Source: Corynebacterium halotolerans YIM 70093 = DSM 44683 (GTDB taxonomy: Bacteria; Actinomycetota; Actinomycetes; Mycobacteriales; Mycobacteriaceae). Taken from it: DNA of 64,000 nt. The stretch spans positions 1,344,075 to 1,408,074 of the forward strand of contig NC_020302.1 in NCBI RefSeq assembly GCF_000341345.1. Reading direction: 5' to 3'. Below the pieces are notes generated by a model, which saw nothing but the letters and a program-made list of their open reading frames with translations, was not told the origin of the DNA and made no database searches. Shown here in pieces: positions 8,267 through 18,298 of this stretch; position 1 is the stretch's first letter, and each line of letters starts with the position of its first letter. The translations under genes were made by a program, and so were the position numbers.

Positions 8267-10462
8267 TCAGCCGCGCCAGCGGTACCACTGGACGCTCATC
8301 GCCGGGATGTCCAGCGTCACCGAATTCGGGTAGCCGTCCCACTCGGACTCGGCCGCCGTGACGGTGGCCGGCAGCTCGTTGCCGGCGCCCCCGTACTTCC
8401 CGTCATCGGTGTTGAGCACCAGGTCCCATTCGCCGCCCCGGGGGACACCGAGGGGGTAGTCGGAGTGGGAGGAGCCGGAGAGGTTGACGATGGCCAGCAG
8501 CCCCGAGCCGTCGGAGCCCCAGCGGACGTAGCCGAGGACGTTGTGCTCGGCGTCGTCACCCTTGACCCACTGGAAACCGGCCGGCTCGCTGTCCTGGGTG
8601 TACAGCGCCGGGGTGTCGCGGTAGATCCCGTGCATGTCCCGGACCAGCTGATGGATACCCTCGTGGAACTCCTTGCCCCAGCCCTCGAGGTTGCTCCAGT
8701 CGACGGAGTGCGCCTCGTCCCACTCGCCGGTCTGCCCGAACTCCTGGCCCATGAACAGCAGCTTCTTGCCCGGGTGGGAGAACATGTAGCCGAAGAGGGT
8801 GCGCAGGCCCGCGGCCTTGTTCCAGTCGTCGCCCGGCATCCGGCCCCACAACGATCCCTTGCCGTGGACGACCTCGTCGTGGGAGAACGGCAGGACGTAG
8901 CGCTCGGAGTAGGCGTAGATCAGCGAGAAGGTGATCTCGTTGTGGTGGTGGGAGCGGTGGATGGGGTCGAGCTTGAAGTACTCGAGCGTGTCGTTCATCC
9001 AGCCCATGTTCCACTTCAGGGAGAAGCCCAGGCCGCCGTGCTCGGTGCGGGCGGTCACGCCCGGCCAGGAGGTGGACTCCTCGGCGATGGTGAGCACACC
9101 CGGGTGGGTGCGGTGGACGGTGGCGTTCATCTCCTGGAGGAACTGCACGGCGTCGAGGTTCTCGCGGCCGCCGTACTGGTTGGGCAGCCATTCGCCCTCG
9201 TTGCGGGAGTAGTCCAGGTAGAGCATGGAGGCCACGGCGTCCACGCGCAGACCGTCGACGTGGAACTCCTCGATCCAGTACAGGGCATTGGCGACGAGGA
9301 AGTTGCGCACCTCACGGCGACCGAAGTCGAAGATGTAGGTGCCCCACTCCTTCTGCTCCCCGCGGCGCCAGTCGGGGTGCTCATAGAGGGCCTGGCCGTC
9401 GAACCGCGCGAGCGCGAAGTCGTCCTTGGGGAAGTGGCCCGGCACCCAGTCGACGATCACGCCGATGCCCCTGGCGTGGAAGGCGTCGATCAGGGCGCGT
9501 AGCTCATCCGGGTCACCCCAGCGGGCGGTCGGGGCGTAGTAGCCGGAGACCTGGTATCCCCAGGAACCGCCGAAGGGGTGTTCGGCCACGGGCATGAGTT
9601 CGACGTGGGTGAAGCCCTGCTCGACCACGTAGTCGACGAGCTTCTCGGTGAGTTCGCGGTAGCCGTAGCCGATTCGCCAGGAGCCGAGGTGGACCTCGTA
9701 GACGCTCATGGGGGAGGAGTCGATGTCCTGCCCGGCGCGCTGGCGCATCCACTCGCCGTCATTCCACCGGTAGGAGGAATCCGCGACCACGGAGGCGGTC
9801 TCCGGCGGGGCCTGGGTGGCCTTGGCCATCGGGTCGGCCTTGTCGCGGCGGTGGCCCTCCTTGGTCTGGATGGCGAACTTGTAGATGGTGCCCGGCCCGA
9901 TATTCGGCAGGAAGACCTCCCAGACACCAGAGGAGCCCAACGAGCGCATGGGGAACTGGTTGGGGTTCCAGGCGCAGAAGTCGCCGATGACGGCGACGCC
10001 GGTGGCGTTCGGGGCCCACACGGCGAAGGAGGTGCCGGTGACGGTGCCGCGCTCGGTCTCGTAGCTGCGCGGGTTGGCGCCGAGCACCTCCCACAGCCGC
10101 TCGTGGCGTCCCTCGCTGATCAGGTGCAGATCCAGGGGGCCGAGGGTGGGCAGGAAATGGTACGGATCCGCTGTCTCCACCGGCTCGGTGTCGGGCCAGT
10201 GGATCCGCAGACGGTAGTCGGGGGAGTCGGTGTCGGGCAGGTCGACCACCCAGATGTCATCTCCGATGGGAGAGAGGTCGATGACGTCGTCGTGGATGAG
10301 CAGCTCCACCCGGGTGGCGCCCAACTGGCGGGTGCGGATCACGGATCCGTCCGGGGTGGGGTGCCAGCCGTAGAAGTCGTGGGGGGCGTGGTGGCTGCAG
10401 GTGCGCAACCGGTTCGCGTCCTGCTCCGGGATGAGAAGGTGCTGGTCGATACCGTCGGTCAT
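8267..10462 (-). CDS. glgB: 1,4-alpha-glucan branching enzyme
   Basis: GlgB, 731 residues, forms alpha-1,6 branches in glycogen or cytosolic alpha-glucan. N-terminal starch-binding-like domains (TGVAVIGDFCAWN) precede the GH13 barrel. Catalytic motifs sit at family positions: DWVPGH near 337, nucleophile in GLRVDAVAS near 407, general acid in AEEST near 460, and SHDEVVHG near 527. The ATG at 10462 has GAGGAA six bases upstream; an extension to 10519 would add a non-conserved tail. It lies 165 bp downstream of glgE on the same strand, matching the GlgE-GlgB pathway that turns maltose-1-phosphate into branched glucan. Confidence 0.95.
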   Translation of the reverse strand: MTDGIDQHLLIPEQDANRLRTCSHHAPHDFYGWHPTPDGSVIRTRQLGATRVELLIHDDVIDLSPIGDDIWVVDLPDTDSPDYRLRIHWPDTEPVETADPYHFLPTLGPLDLHLISEGRHERLWEVLGANPRSYETERGTVTGTSFAVWAPNATGVAVIGDFCAWNPNQFPMRSLGSSGVWEVFLPNIGPGTIYKFAIQTKEGHRRDKADPMAKATQAPPETASVVADSSYRWNDGEWMRQRAGQDIDSSPMSVYEVHLGSWRIGYGYRELTEKLVDYVVEQGFTHVELMPVAEHPFGGSWGYQVSGYYAPTARWGDPDELRALIDAFHARGIGVIVDWVPGHFPKDDFALARFDGQALYEHPDWRRGEQKEWGTYIFDFGRREVRNFLVANALYWIEEFHVDGLRVDAVASMLYLDYSRNEGEWLPNQYGGRENLDAVQFLQEMNATVHRTHPGVLTIAEESTSWPGVTARTEHGGLGFSLKWNMGWMNDTLEYFKLDPIHRSHHHNEITFSLIYAYSERYVLPFSHDEVVHGKGSLWGRMPGDDWNKAAGLRTLFGYMFSHPGKKLLFMGQEFGQTGEWDEAHSVDWSNLEGWGKEFHEGIHQLVRDMHGIYRDTPALYTQDSEPAGFQWVKGDDAEHNVLGYVRWGSDGSGLLAIVNLSGSSHSDYPLGVPRGGEWDLVLNTDDGKYGGAGNELPATVTAAESEWDGYPNSVTLDIPAMSVQWYRWRG

Positions 10463-10627
10463 GACTGTTCCTCGGGGTGCGGGTAGGTTCCGGATTGTCG
10501 GCGGGCTCGGCCCGCGCACGGTACTTCCTGACGGTACCTGAGCGGGCGCATCCGGGCGTGGCCATTCGCCCGGGGGTGACCGGTCGGGGACCGGCCGGAG
10601 AAAGGTCGCGGGCGGGCCGCGGCCGGG

Positions 10628-12646
10628 TCAGGGGCGGTAGTCGCCGATCTCGCGCCAGGCGAGCTCCTCCCGACGCTCGACGGGCACGTCGGGCAGCACG
10701 AAGATGTGGGCGACGTCGCGCCACGGCTCCAGGCGGACGAAGTTGCGCTCGCCCCAGGTGTACGTGGCACCGGTGATCGCGTCGCGGACGGGGTAGCTCG
10801 CCCCGGCGTCCCGGCCGACGGCGGACAGATCCACCGTCACGGTGGCCTCCTGGGCGTTGCGCGGGTCGAGGTTGACGACCACGAGCACCACGTTGCCGCT
10901 GACCGGATCCAGTTTGGAGAAGGCGAGGATCTGATCATTGTCGGCCGCGTGCATGTGCAGGTTGCGCAGCTGCTGGAGCGCCGGATTCTCCCGACGGATG
11001 GTGTTCAGCGAGGTGATGAACGGCTCCAGGGAGTCACCGCTGGCCAGGGCGCCCTCGAAGTCGCGCGGACGCAGCTCGTACTTCTCCGAGTCGAGGTACT
11101 CCTCGCTGCCCGGGGCCACGGCGACGTGCTCGTAGAGCTCGTAGCCGGAGTAGACGCCCCACAGCGGGGAGATGGTGGCGGCCAGGGCGGCGCGGATGGC
11201 GAACATGCCGCGCCCGCCGTGCTGCAGCGAGGCATGCAGGATGTCGGGGGTGTTGACGAACAGGTTCGGGCGCGAGATGTCGGCCATCTCCGCGGCGGTG
11301 GTGGCGAACTCGGTCAGCTCCGCCTTCGTCGTCTTCCAGGTGAAGTAGGTGTAGGACTGGGAGAACCCGAGCTTGGCCAGGCCGTAGAGGCGCGCTGGGC
11401 GGGTGAAGGCCTCCGCCAGGAAGATGACGTCCGGATCGGTCTTGTGGATCTCCTCGATCAACCAGTGCCAGAAGTTCGCCGGTTTGGTGTGCGGGTTGTC
11501 CACGCGGAAGGTGCGCACGCCCAGCTCCACCCAGAACCTCACCACCCGGAGAACCTCCTCGTAGATCGCCTCCGGGTTGTTGTCGAAGTTGAGCGGGTAG
11601 ATGTCCTGGTACTTCTTCGGCGGGTTCTCCGCGTAGGCGATGGTGCCGTCGGCGAGCACGGTGAAGAAGTCGGGGTGCTCGGTGGCCCAGGGGTGGTCCG
11701 GGGCGGTCTGCAGCGCCAGGTCGAGAGCGACCTCCAGGTCGAGTTCGTCCGCGCGGTCCAGCAGGTCGCGGAAGTCGTCGATGGTGCCCAGCTGCGGGTG
11801 GACGGCGTCGTGGCCGCCCTCGGCCGAGCCGATGGCCCAGGGTGAGCCGACGTCCGTGGGCTCCGGGGTAAGGGTGTTGTTGCGACCCTTGCGGTTGATC
11901 TCGCCGATGGGGTGGATCGGGGGGAAGTAGACGGTGTCGAAGCCCATCTTCGCCACGCGCTCAAGGGCGTCGGCGGTGGTGGCGAAGGTGCCGTGGACGG
12001 GCCGGCCCTCGGCGTCTCGGCCGCCGGTGGAGCGGGGGAACAGCTCGTACCAGGAGTTGACCAGGGCGGCGCGGCGCTCCACCTTGACCTGGTGGAGCTG
12101 GCCGTGGACCAGCAGGTCACGCAGCGGGAAGTCCTGGAGGATCCCGCTGACCTCATCAGACAGGGCGTCCTTGACACGGGCGTGCAGCGGGACCTCGGCG
12201 CGCAGGGACTCGGCGGCGGCGCGCAGAATACCGGCCTCGGTCTCCGGCGACTGCTCGGCGGCGCGCTCGAACAGCTCCGCGCCGTGGGCCAGGTCGTTGG
12301 CCAGCTCGTCGATGCCCTGTCCGGCGTCCATCTTCTTGGTCACCGCGTTGCGCCAGGTGGCGAACGCATCGGACCAGGCGTCGATTCGGAACGTCCAGGT
12401 GCCGGGGGCGTCCGGGATGAACACGGCGTGCACCCGGTCCTGGTTCCCGGGCTCGGGATGCATGTGGATGGCCATGGTCTCGCCCGACTCCGGGGCGGTG
12501 ACGTTGAGGGTGGCGGCCACGGCGTCGTGGCCTTCGCGCCACACCAGCGCCGTGACGGGGACGACCTCACCGACGACTGCCTTCGCGGGGTGCAGTCGTC
12601 CGGAGATCTGTGGGCGTACGTCGTCAATACCGAGTCGGCCGATCAT
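10628..12646 (-). CDS. glgE: Maltosyltransferase, alpha-1,4-glucan:maltose-1-phosphate
   Basis: GlgE, 672 residues, extends alpha-1,4-glucan using maltose-1-phosphate. Seen: an N-terminal beta-domain, [26 protein letters not shown], the nucleophile in [10 protein letters not shown] near residue 382, and the acid/base in LAEAFTRP near 411. The spacing of 29 equals that in Streptomyces GlgE as I recall it. ATG 12646 follows AAGGTGAACC at a good distance; an upstream in-frame ATG at 12682 has no clear ribosome site. First gene of a glgE-glgB unit, divergent from the ABC ATPase at 12823. Confidence 0.95.
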   Translation of the reverse strand: MIGRLGIDDVRPQISGRLHPAKAVVGEVVPVTALVWREGHDAVAATLNVTAPESGETMAIHMHPEPGNQDRVHAVFIPDAPGTWTFRIDAWSDAFATWRNAVTKKMDAGQGIDELANDLAHGAELFERAAEQSPETEAGILRAAAESLRAEVPLHARVKDALSDEVSGILQDFPLRDLLVHGQLHQVKVERRAALVNSWYELFPRSTGGRDAEGRPVHGTFATTADALERVAKMGFDTVYFPPIHPIGEINRKGRNNTLTPEPTDVGSPWAIGSAEGGHDAVHPQLGTIDDFRDLLDRADELDLEVALDLALQTAPDHPWATEHPDFFTVLADGTIAYAENPPKKYQDIYPLNFDNNPEAIYEEVLRVVRFWVELGVRTFRVDNPHTKPANFWHWLIEEIHKTDPDVIFLAEAFTRPARLYGLAKLGFSQSYTYFTWKTTKAELTEFATTAAEMADISRPNLFVNTPDILHASLQHGGRGMFAIRAALAATISPLWGVYSGYELYEHVAVAPGSEEYLDSEKYELRPRDFEGALASGDSLEPFITSLNTIRRENPALQQLRNLHMHAADNDQILAFSKLDPVSGNVVLVVVNLDPRNAQEATVTVDLSAVGRDAGASYPVRDAITGATYTWGERNFVRLEPWRDVAHIFVLPDVPVERREELAWREIGDYRP

Positions 12647-12822
12647 GCGTGGTTCACCTTCGCTAATGGTTCGTGGGTCCATGGGCTGCGACGAGGGAGG
12701 TCATCTCCGGGTTGCGCACCGGTTCGGCCCAGCTCAGCACGCTGGGCCGGGGCGGGGCTCGTCTGCCAGAGAGCCTAGCGGAGCTGTGTCAGTTCCACAG
12801 GGCAGTTGGGGAATCAGCCACA

Positions 12823-13656
12823 ATGGGGGTTGTGACTGATACCAATGAGGACCTCCTGGTCGATTTCCGAGACGTGACCTTCAGACGCGAGGGCCGGACC
12901 CTGGTGGGGCCGGTGGACTGGCAGGTGGAGCTGGACGAGCGTTGGGTGATCATCGGACCCAACGGTGCGGGCAAGACCACGCTGATCCGGATAGCCGCCG
13001 CCGAGGAGTTCCCGTCCTCGGGGCAGGCCTTCATCATGGGCGAGCGGGTCGGCAAGACCGACATGCGTGACCTGCGTGCGATGATCGGCGTGTCCTCCTC
13101 CGCGTTGGGCAACCGCATCCCCGCGCAGGAGAAGGTGGGCGACCTGGTGGTCTCCGCCGGCTACGCCATCCTCGGGCGCTGGCGGGAGGACTACGACGAA
13201 ATCGATTTCGAGCAGGCCCAGAACATCCTCGACCAGGTCGGGGCCTTCCACCTGATGGACCGGGAGTGGGGCACCCTCTCCGAGGGTGAGCGCAAGCGTG
13301 TGCTCATCGCCCGCGCCCTGATGACCAACCCCGAGCTGCTCATCCTCGACGAGCCGGGCGCGGGCATGGACCTCGGCGGGCGCGAGGATCTCGTCGGCTA
13401 CCTCGGGGACCTGGCGATGGATGCCGACGCCCCCGCGATCGTCATGATCACCCACCACGTCGAGGAGATTCCGGAGGGCTTCACCCACGCCATGCTGCTC
13501 GACGAGGGCGAGGTCGTCGCCCAGGGCCTCATCGACACGGTGCTCACGAGCGAGAACCTCTCGAAGACCTTCCGCCAGCCGATCGAACTCGACCGCATCG
13601 GCGGCCGCTTCTTCGCCCGCCGCAGCCGCCCCGGCGGTCTCCACCGGGCGAAGTGA
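12823..13656 (+). CDS. Orphan ABC transporter ATP-binding protein
   Basis: Single nucleotide-binding domain, 277 residues. Walker A GPNGAGKTT, signature LSEGERKRVLIARAL, Walker B LLILDEPGAGMD and switch MITHHVEE are all intact, so it should hydrolyse ATP. It resembles the YlmA/ModF-like group of soluble ABC ATPases. No permease or binding protein is adjacent, so the partner is unknown. Start: ATG 12823 has no convincing ribosome site; GTG 12832, three codons later, is preceded by CACAAT seven bases upstream and could be a leaderless start. A similar ATPase follows glgE in C. glutamicum, from memory. Confidence 0.82.
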   Translation: MGVVTDTNEDLLVDFRDVTFRREGRTLVGPVDWQVELDERWVIIGPNGAGKTTLIRIAAAEEFPSSGQAFIMGERVGKTDMRDLRAMIGVSSSALGNRIPAQEKVGDLVVSAGYAILGRWREDYDEIDFEQAQNILDQVGAFHLMDREWGTLSEGERKRVLIARALMTNPELLILDEPGAGMDLGGREDLVGYLGDLAMDADAPAIVMITHHVEEIPEGFTHAMLLDEGEVVAQGLIDTVLTSENLSKTFRQPIELDRIGGRFFARRSRPGGLHRAK

Positions 13657-13811
13657 CCCCGGGTGGGGTTCAGGGGCGCCGGAACCCCGGTGCATTGCGC
13701 ACCACCGCACCCCGGGCCCGCCCCGGTCGTTGGTGGCCCGGCCCGGGCTGCGCGCTACGGTGAGTACTTCGCCTCTGTCCACCCCGAAAAAATCTGACGG
13801 ACACATCCTCC

Positions 13812-14981
13812 ATGGCCTTCACCCTCGACGAGGTCGCCTTCCTCGCCGCCCACGCGCCCGAGATCGCCGACGCCACCGCCCGGCTCGAGCTGACCCGCGC
13901 ATCGACGCTCTCCGACGCCGCAACCCTGCGCGAGCGCTTCGGCGGACACGGCCGCGCCGTCGCCGAACTCGTCCGGGCCCGGCGCTCGGCCGCGGCGAAG
14001 TTCCCGGCCACCTGGCTGACCGACCACGACGCCGCCCAGCAGGCCACCCCGTCGGTGGTCGCCCGGGTGCGCGCCGCCCGCCTGCGTGAGCAACTCGGCG
14101 CCGGCGCACTGATCCACGACGTGACCTGCTCCATCGGCACCGAGGGGGCATCGGTGCGCGCCGCTGGCCTGGGCTATCTGGGCTCCGACCTCGACGCCCC
14201 GCGCCTGGCCATGGCCCGCCACAACCTGGGGGACGCCTGGCTCGTGCGCGCCGACGCCCTGCACCCGGTCAGCCGGGGCGCCGACGCCGTGGTCGCCGAC
14301 CCCGCCCGGCGCGCCGGGGGACGGCGCATCACCCGGCCCGACCAGCTGCTGCCGCCCCTGCCGGATCTGGTCGAGGCGTGGCGGGGCAGGGAACTGGCCG
14401 TCAAGTGCGCACCGGGACTCGACTTCTCTGAGTGGGAGGGGTTGGTCAGCCTCGTCAGCGTCGACGGCGCGGTCAAGGAGGCCTGCCTCTACACCCCCGG
14501 CCTGAGCGGCGGGACGAGGCGGGAGGCCGTGATGGTCTCCGGCGGGGAAGTCGACCGCCTCACCGACGCCGGGGGAGAGGCCGCCGACGCCGTGACCGCG
14601 GGAGCGCCGGGCCGGTTCATCCTCGATCCCGACGGGGCGGTGGTGCGCGCCGGGCTGGTGCGCCACTACGCGGCGCGGGAGGGGCTGTGGATGCTCGACG
14701 AGCGCATCGCGTACCTGACCGGTGACCGCCTCCCGGCCGGGCGCACGGGATTTCCTTTCATTGAGCAGGTGCCCCTGAAGAAGTTGAAGCCCGCACTCGC
14801 GGCGCACGGGGCGGGCAGCCTCGAGATCCTCGTCCGCGGCGTTGACGTTGACCCCGATGACCTGCGCAAAAAGCTCAAGTTGAAGGGGAGGCGACCGATG
14901 GCGGTGGTGTGCACCCGCATCGGCAGTCAGGGGGTGGCGCTGATCTGCGGGCCGCGCACGGACGGGGCCGAGAACAGGTGA
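13812..14981 (+). CDS. SAM-dependent methyltransferase with THUMP-like domain
   Basis: 389 residues. The middle carries a class I methyltransferase core (IHDVTCSIGTEGASVRAAG, then YLGSDLDAPRLAMARHNLG for motifs I-II, and DAVVADPARRAGGRR). The C-terminal 90 residues (FIEQVPLKKLKPALAAHGAG to RRPMAVVCTRIG) match the THUMP-like domain of this actinobacterial family. An RNA methyltransferase role is plausible by analogy with THUMP proteins, but the target is unknown. No strong ribosome site precedes ATG 13812. The 155 bp before it contain only a weak 7-bp hairpin at 13665-13688. Confidence 0.78.
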   Translation: MAFTLDEVAFLAAHAPEIADATARLELTRASTLSDAATLRERFGGHGRAVAELVRARRSAAAKFPATWLTDHDAAQQATPSVVARVRAARLREQLGAGALIHDVTCSIGTEGASVRAAGLGYLGSDLDAPRLAMARHNLGDAWLVRADALHPVSRGADAVVADPARRAGGRRITRPDQLLPPLPDLVEAWRGRELAVKCAPGLDFSEWEGLVSLVSVDGAVKEACLYTPGLSGGTRREAVMVSGGEVDRLTDAGGEAADAVTAGAPGRFILDPDGAVVRAGLVRHYAAREGLWMLDERIAYLTGDRLPAGRTGFPFIEQVPLKKLKPALAAHGAGSLEILVRGVDVDPDDLRKKLKLKGRRPMAVVCTRIGSQGVALICGPRTDGAENR

Positions 14982-14991
14982 GCATTGCCTC

Positions 14992-15020
14992 ATATTTTGA
15001 ATCCGGACCTACACTAGACT
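14992..15020 (+). promoter_or_regulatory. Likely promoter of the etfBA operon
   Basis: Two overlapping corynebacterial -10 matches, TACACT (15010-15015) and TAGACT (15015-15020), sit in a locally AT-rich stretch about 60 bases before the etfB start. TTGAAT at 14997 is close but badly spaced for a -35. The start base is not determined. Confidence 0.4.
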
Positions 15021-15079
15021 CTCTGAACAGTCGTTAACACCGCAGCGAACCGTCACCCGTCGAAAGGGGAGAGATAACG

Positions 15080-15877
15080 ATGCCCACCATCGTCGCGCTC
15101 GTCAAGCACGTCCCGGACACCTGGTCCGCCAAATCTCTGGAGGCCGACCACACCCTGGACCGGACCAACGTCGATTCCGTCCTGGACGAGATCAACGAAT
15201 ACGCCGTGGAACAGGCCCTGCGACTGCGCGATGACAACCCGGACGCCGACTACCGCGTCGTGGCCCTGACCATGGGTCCCGTCGGCGCCGACGAGGCCCT
15301 GCGCAAGGCGCTGGCCATGGGTGCCGACGACGCCGTCCACCTCGTCGACGACGCCCTGGCCGGATCCGACGTCCTCGGCACCACCTGGGCGCTGACGAAC
15401 GCGCTCAACACCATCGAGGACGTGCGGCTCATCGTCGCGGGCAGCGCCTCCTCCGACGGCGCGATGGGCGCCCTGCCGGGCATCCTCGCCGAGTACCGCC
15501 AGATCCCGGCCCTGACCAACGTCCGTTCCGTCACGCTCACCGGGGACCAGGCCGAGCAGATCTCCGCGGTGCGCGAGACCAACGAGGGGGTCTACGAGCT
15601 GCAGGCCCCGCTGCCGGCGATCGTCTCGGTCACCGACAAGGCGGACAAGCCGCGTTTCCCGAACTTCAAGGGCCTGATGGCCGCCAAGAAGCACGAGATC
15701 ACCACCCTGGGTCTCGCGTCGGTCGGCGTCACCCCCGAGCAGGTCGGCCTGGACCGGGCCGCCACCGCGGTCACCGCCGCGAGCGGGCGCCCGGCGCGCA
15801 CCGGCGGCGACGTCATCCGTGGCGAGGACGCGGCCGCGCAGGTCGCCGAGTTCCTCGCCGCCGAGAAGTTCCTCTGA
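15080..15877 (+). CDS. etfB: Electron transfer flavoprotein beta subunit
   Basis: ETF beta (FixA family), 265 residues, normal length. Family blocks: IVALVKHVPDTWS at the N-terminus, INEYAVEQALRLRDD, and VVALTMGPVGADEALRKALAMGADDAVHLVDD, which form the nucleotide-binding sheet. With EtfA it makes the soluble heterodimer that passes electrons from acyl-CoA and related dehydrogenases to ETF-quinone oxidoreductase. GAAAGGGGAGAG lies upstream of the ATG. EtfA follows 34 bp downstream with its own AAGGAG. No dehydrogenase or quinone oxidoreductase gene is nearby. Confidence 0.94.
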   Translation: MPTIVALVKHVPDTWSAKSLEADHTLDRTNVDSVLDEINEYAVEQALRLRDDNPDADYRVVALTMGPVGADEALRKALAMGADDAVHLVDDALAGSDVLGTTWALTNALNTIEDVRLIVAGSASSDGAMGALPGILAEYRQIPALTNVRSVTLTGDQAEQISAVRETNEGVYELQAPLPAIVSVTDKADKPRFPNFKGLMAAKKHEITTLGLASVGVTPEQVGLDRAATAVTAASGRPARTGGDVIRGEDAAAQVAEFLAAEKFL

Positions 15878-15911
15878 TCCGTACTCGACCGAATAGCTAA
15901 GGAGCCCACGC

Positions 15912-16865
15912 ATGTCCACCGTTTACGTCCTGGTCGAGCACACCGGAACCGAGCTCGCCCCCGTCACCGCTGAACTGATCACCGCCGCCCGCCCATTGGG
16001 GGAGGTCACCGCCGTCGTCGTCGGCGCCCCCGGCGAGACGCAGGCCCTGGCCCCGCAGCTGGCCGAGGCCGGTGCCGCCACCGTCGTCGCCGCGGAGAGC
16101 GACCTCAACGCCTCGCGGCTCATCCTCCCGCAGGTCGACGCCCTGTCGATGCTGGCGGCCGCCGCCCCGGGTCCGATCGTCATCTCCGGTGGCCCGACCG
16201 GCAACGAGATCGCCGGCCGCCTGGCCGCCCGCCTGGCCTCCGGCGTGCTGATCGACGTCGTCGGCATCAACGCCGACCGCACCGCCGCGCAGTCCGTCTT
16301 CGGCGACACCATCCAGGTCTCCGCGGCCGTTGGCGGTGCCAGCCCGATCTACACGCTGCGCCCCGGCGTGGTCGACGCCGTGCCGCAGGCCGCCGCCGGT
16401 GCCGTCACCGCCCTGGAGCTGCCGGCCGTGACCGCCAAGGACGTCACCGTCACCAACTTCACTCCGGCCGTGCGCGGGGACCGCCCGGACCTGACCCAGG
16501 CGAAGATCGTCGTGGCCGGCGGCCGCGGCGTCGGTTCGACCGAGGGTTTCACCGAGGTCGTCGAGAAGCTCGCCGACGCCCTGGGCGCCGCCGTGGGCGC
16601 GACCCGTGACGCCGTGGACCTGGAGTACTACGACGCCTCGTACCAGATCGGCCAGACCGGCGTGACCGTCTCGCCGGACCTGTACATCGGCCTGGGCATC
16701 TCGGGTGCCATCCAGCACACCTCCGGGATGCAGACCGCCAAGAAGGTCGTCGTGGTCAACAACGACGAGGACGCCCCGATCTTCCAGATCGCCGACCTCG
16801 GTGTCGTCGGCGATCTCTTCGAGGTCGTGCCGAAGCTCGTCGACGAGATCAACACGCGCAAGTAG
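15912..16865 (+). CDS. etfA: Electron transfer flavoprotein alpha subunit
   Basis: ETF alpha (FixB family), 317 residues. The N-terminal half is the pseudosymmetric partner of EtfB. The C-terminal FAD domain is clear: VVAGGRGVGSTEGFTEVVEK, YQIGQTGVTVSPDLYIGLGI, SGAIQHTSGM and VVVNNDEDAPIF are standard FAD-contacting segments. AAGGAG ends seven bases before the ATG. Last gene of the pair; about 235 bp without a gene follow before the muramidase. Confidence 0.94.
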   Translation: MSTVYVLVEHTGTELAPVTAELITAARPLGEVTAVVVGAPGETQALAPQLAEAGAATVVAAESDLNASRLILPQVDALSMLAAAAPGPIVISGGPTGNEIAGRLAARLASGVLIDVVGINADRTAAQSVFGDTIQVSAAVGGASPIYTLRPGVVDAVPQAAAGAVTALELPAVTAKDVTVTNFTPAVRGDRPDLTQAKIVVAGGRGVGSTEGFTEVVEKLADALGAAVGATRDAVDLEYYDASYQIGQTGVTVSPDLYIGLGISGAIQHTSGMQTAKKVVVVNNDEDAPIFQIADLGVVGDLFEVVPKLVDEINTRK

Positions 16866-17085
16866 TCCACCCGCGCCCCGGGCAGAGGAGTGGGCGGCAG
16901 TGGGAACTCCGTCGGGACCGTCGTCCCGGCGGAGTTTTCGTGTCTGTGCCGCCGACCCGTTTTCCGCGGTCAGTATGCCTCGCAGCCAGCGGGGGAGCCT
17001 TCCTCACCCGGTTCTGCCTGCGGAAAGTGAGACATGTTACGAAAGTTAATAGTGTGATTCAAGTGCCGCGTGAGGCGTTTTCGGC

Positions 17086-17098
17086 TACCTTCGACCGC
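17086..17098 (+). promoter_or_regulatory. -10 element for a leaderless GH25 transcript
   Basis: TACCTT at 17086-17091 is followed by seven bases and then the ATG at 17099. No Shine-Dalgarno sequence is present, which fits transcription starting at the A of the start codon. Confidence 0.45.
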
Positions 17099-18202
17099 AT
17101 GAACGTCCTCCGCCGGTCCGTCACCGCCGCCTGTGCCGCCCTGCTCGCCACCGCCCTCACCGTCACGCTCGCCGCCGTGCCCCAGTCCCGCGCCTTCACC
17201 CCGGTCTCCCCCTCGGGCATCGACGTCTCCAGCCACCAGCACGCCGCGGGCGTGGGCGTCGACTGGCGCCGGGTCGCCGCCGACGGCCAGCGCTACGCCT
17301 TCATCAAGGCGACCGAGGGCACGGGCTACGTCAATGAGCACTTCCTCCCCGACGTCCACGCCGCCCACGCCGCCGGAATGGTGATCGGCACCTACCACTA
17401 CGCCCGCCCGTCCCGCGACGCCCGCACCCAGGCCGCCCACTACGCCACGGCCCTGGCGGCCCTGCCGCAGAACTCCCTGCCGCCCGTGCTCGACATCGAG
17501 GTCGACGAGGGGCTGAGCGCGCCCGAGCTGCAGAACTGGGTTCGCGAGTTCGTCACCGAGATCGAGGCGCTGACCGGCCGCCGGCCGATGATCTACACCT
17601 ACCGCTACTTCTGGGCCGAGCACATGGGAAACACCACCGAGTTCAGCAATTACCCGCTGTGGCTGGCCGCCTACCAGAACACCGCCCCCGAACCCGTGGG
17701 CGGCTGGAGCCACCTGACCTTCTGGCAGCGCAGCGACGCGGGCACGGTCGCCGGCGTCTCCGGACCGGTCGACCTGAACCTGTTCAACGGCAGCGAGCCC
17801 CAGCTCCACCGGTTCGTGGCCGGCAACCACGTGAACCTCGGCGCCGCCGTCGCCGACGGCTTCCGGATTCCGGATGACACCGCCGGGCTCGCTGACCTCG
17901 AGATCCTCGGGGCCGACAACAGTGTGCTCGCCAACGTCATCCTCGCCGCGGCCGCCGGGGCCGTCGCCATCCCCGTGATCGTCGCGGTGGCCGAGGAACT
18001 CGGCTTCGACGCCTCCGTCGCACGCCCCCTCGCCGAGCAGATCGGCGCCCAGATCGAAAGCGGCCAGTTGCCCGTCGCCGATCTGGAGAGGATGGCGGCC
18101 ACCGGCGACTACACCATCGGCGATCTGCTCATCCTGCTCGACAACGTCGACCTCACCGCGGTGGAGGCCACCGTCCGGGCGGCCGCGGCCGCCAACGCCT
18201 GA
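17099..18202 (+). CDS. Secreted GH25 muramidase (lysozyme)
   Basis: 367 residues. A Sec signal peptide covers about residues 1-31 (Arg-Arg, Ala/Leu-rich core, cleavage after SRA). A GH25 domain follows, with GIDVSSHQ, FIKATEGTGYVN, GTYHYARPSRDA, the acidic pair in PPVLDIEVDEG, and RPMIYTYRYFW; GH25 enzymes cleave the MurNAc-GlcNAc bond. The last 110 residues are not part of the catalytic fold and include a hydrophobic helix (VILAAAAGAVAIPVIVAVA) that could hold the enzyme at the membrane or mycomembrane. The start at 17099 fits the signal peptide; a start further upstream would bury it. Confidence 0.88.
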   Translation: MNVLRRSVTAACAALLATALTVTLAAVPQSRAFTPVSPSGIDVSSHQHAAGVGVDWRRVAADGQRYAFIKATEGTGYVNEHFLPDVHAAHAAGMVIGTYHYARPSRDARTQAAHYATALAALPQNSLPPVLDIEVDEGLSAPELQNWVREFVTEIEALTGRRPMIYTYRYFWAEHMGNTTEFSNYPLWLAAYQNTAPEPVGGWSHLTFWQRSDAGTVAGVSGPVDLNLFNGSEPQLHRFVAGNHVNLGAAVADGFRIPDDTAGLADLEILGADNSVLANVILAAAAGAVAIPVIVAVAEELGFDASVARPLAEQIGAQIESGQLPVADLERMAATGDYTIGDLLILLDNVDLTAVEATVRAAAAANA

Positions 18203-18237
18203 CATCCATCCGGCACGCGCCTTCGACGACAGACGTT

Positions 18238-18275
18238 GACGCCGCCTTCCCCCGACCCCGGGGGAAGGCGGCGTC
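18238..18275. terminator. Hairpin between two convergent genes
   Basis: Perfect 16-bp GC-rich stem (18238-18253 with 18260-18275) and a 6-base loop, between the muramidase and the ATP-grasp gene. No T-run on either strand. The stem strength and the convergent setting make a shared terminator likely. Confidence 0.7.
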
Positions 18276-18298
18276 GTGGCGCCCTTGAGGGGGAGGCG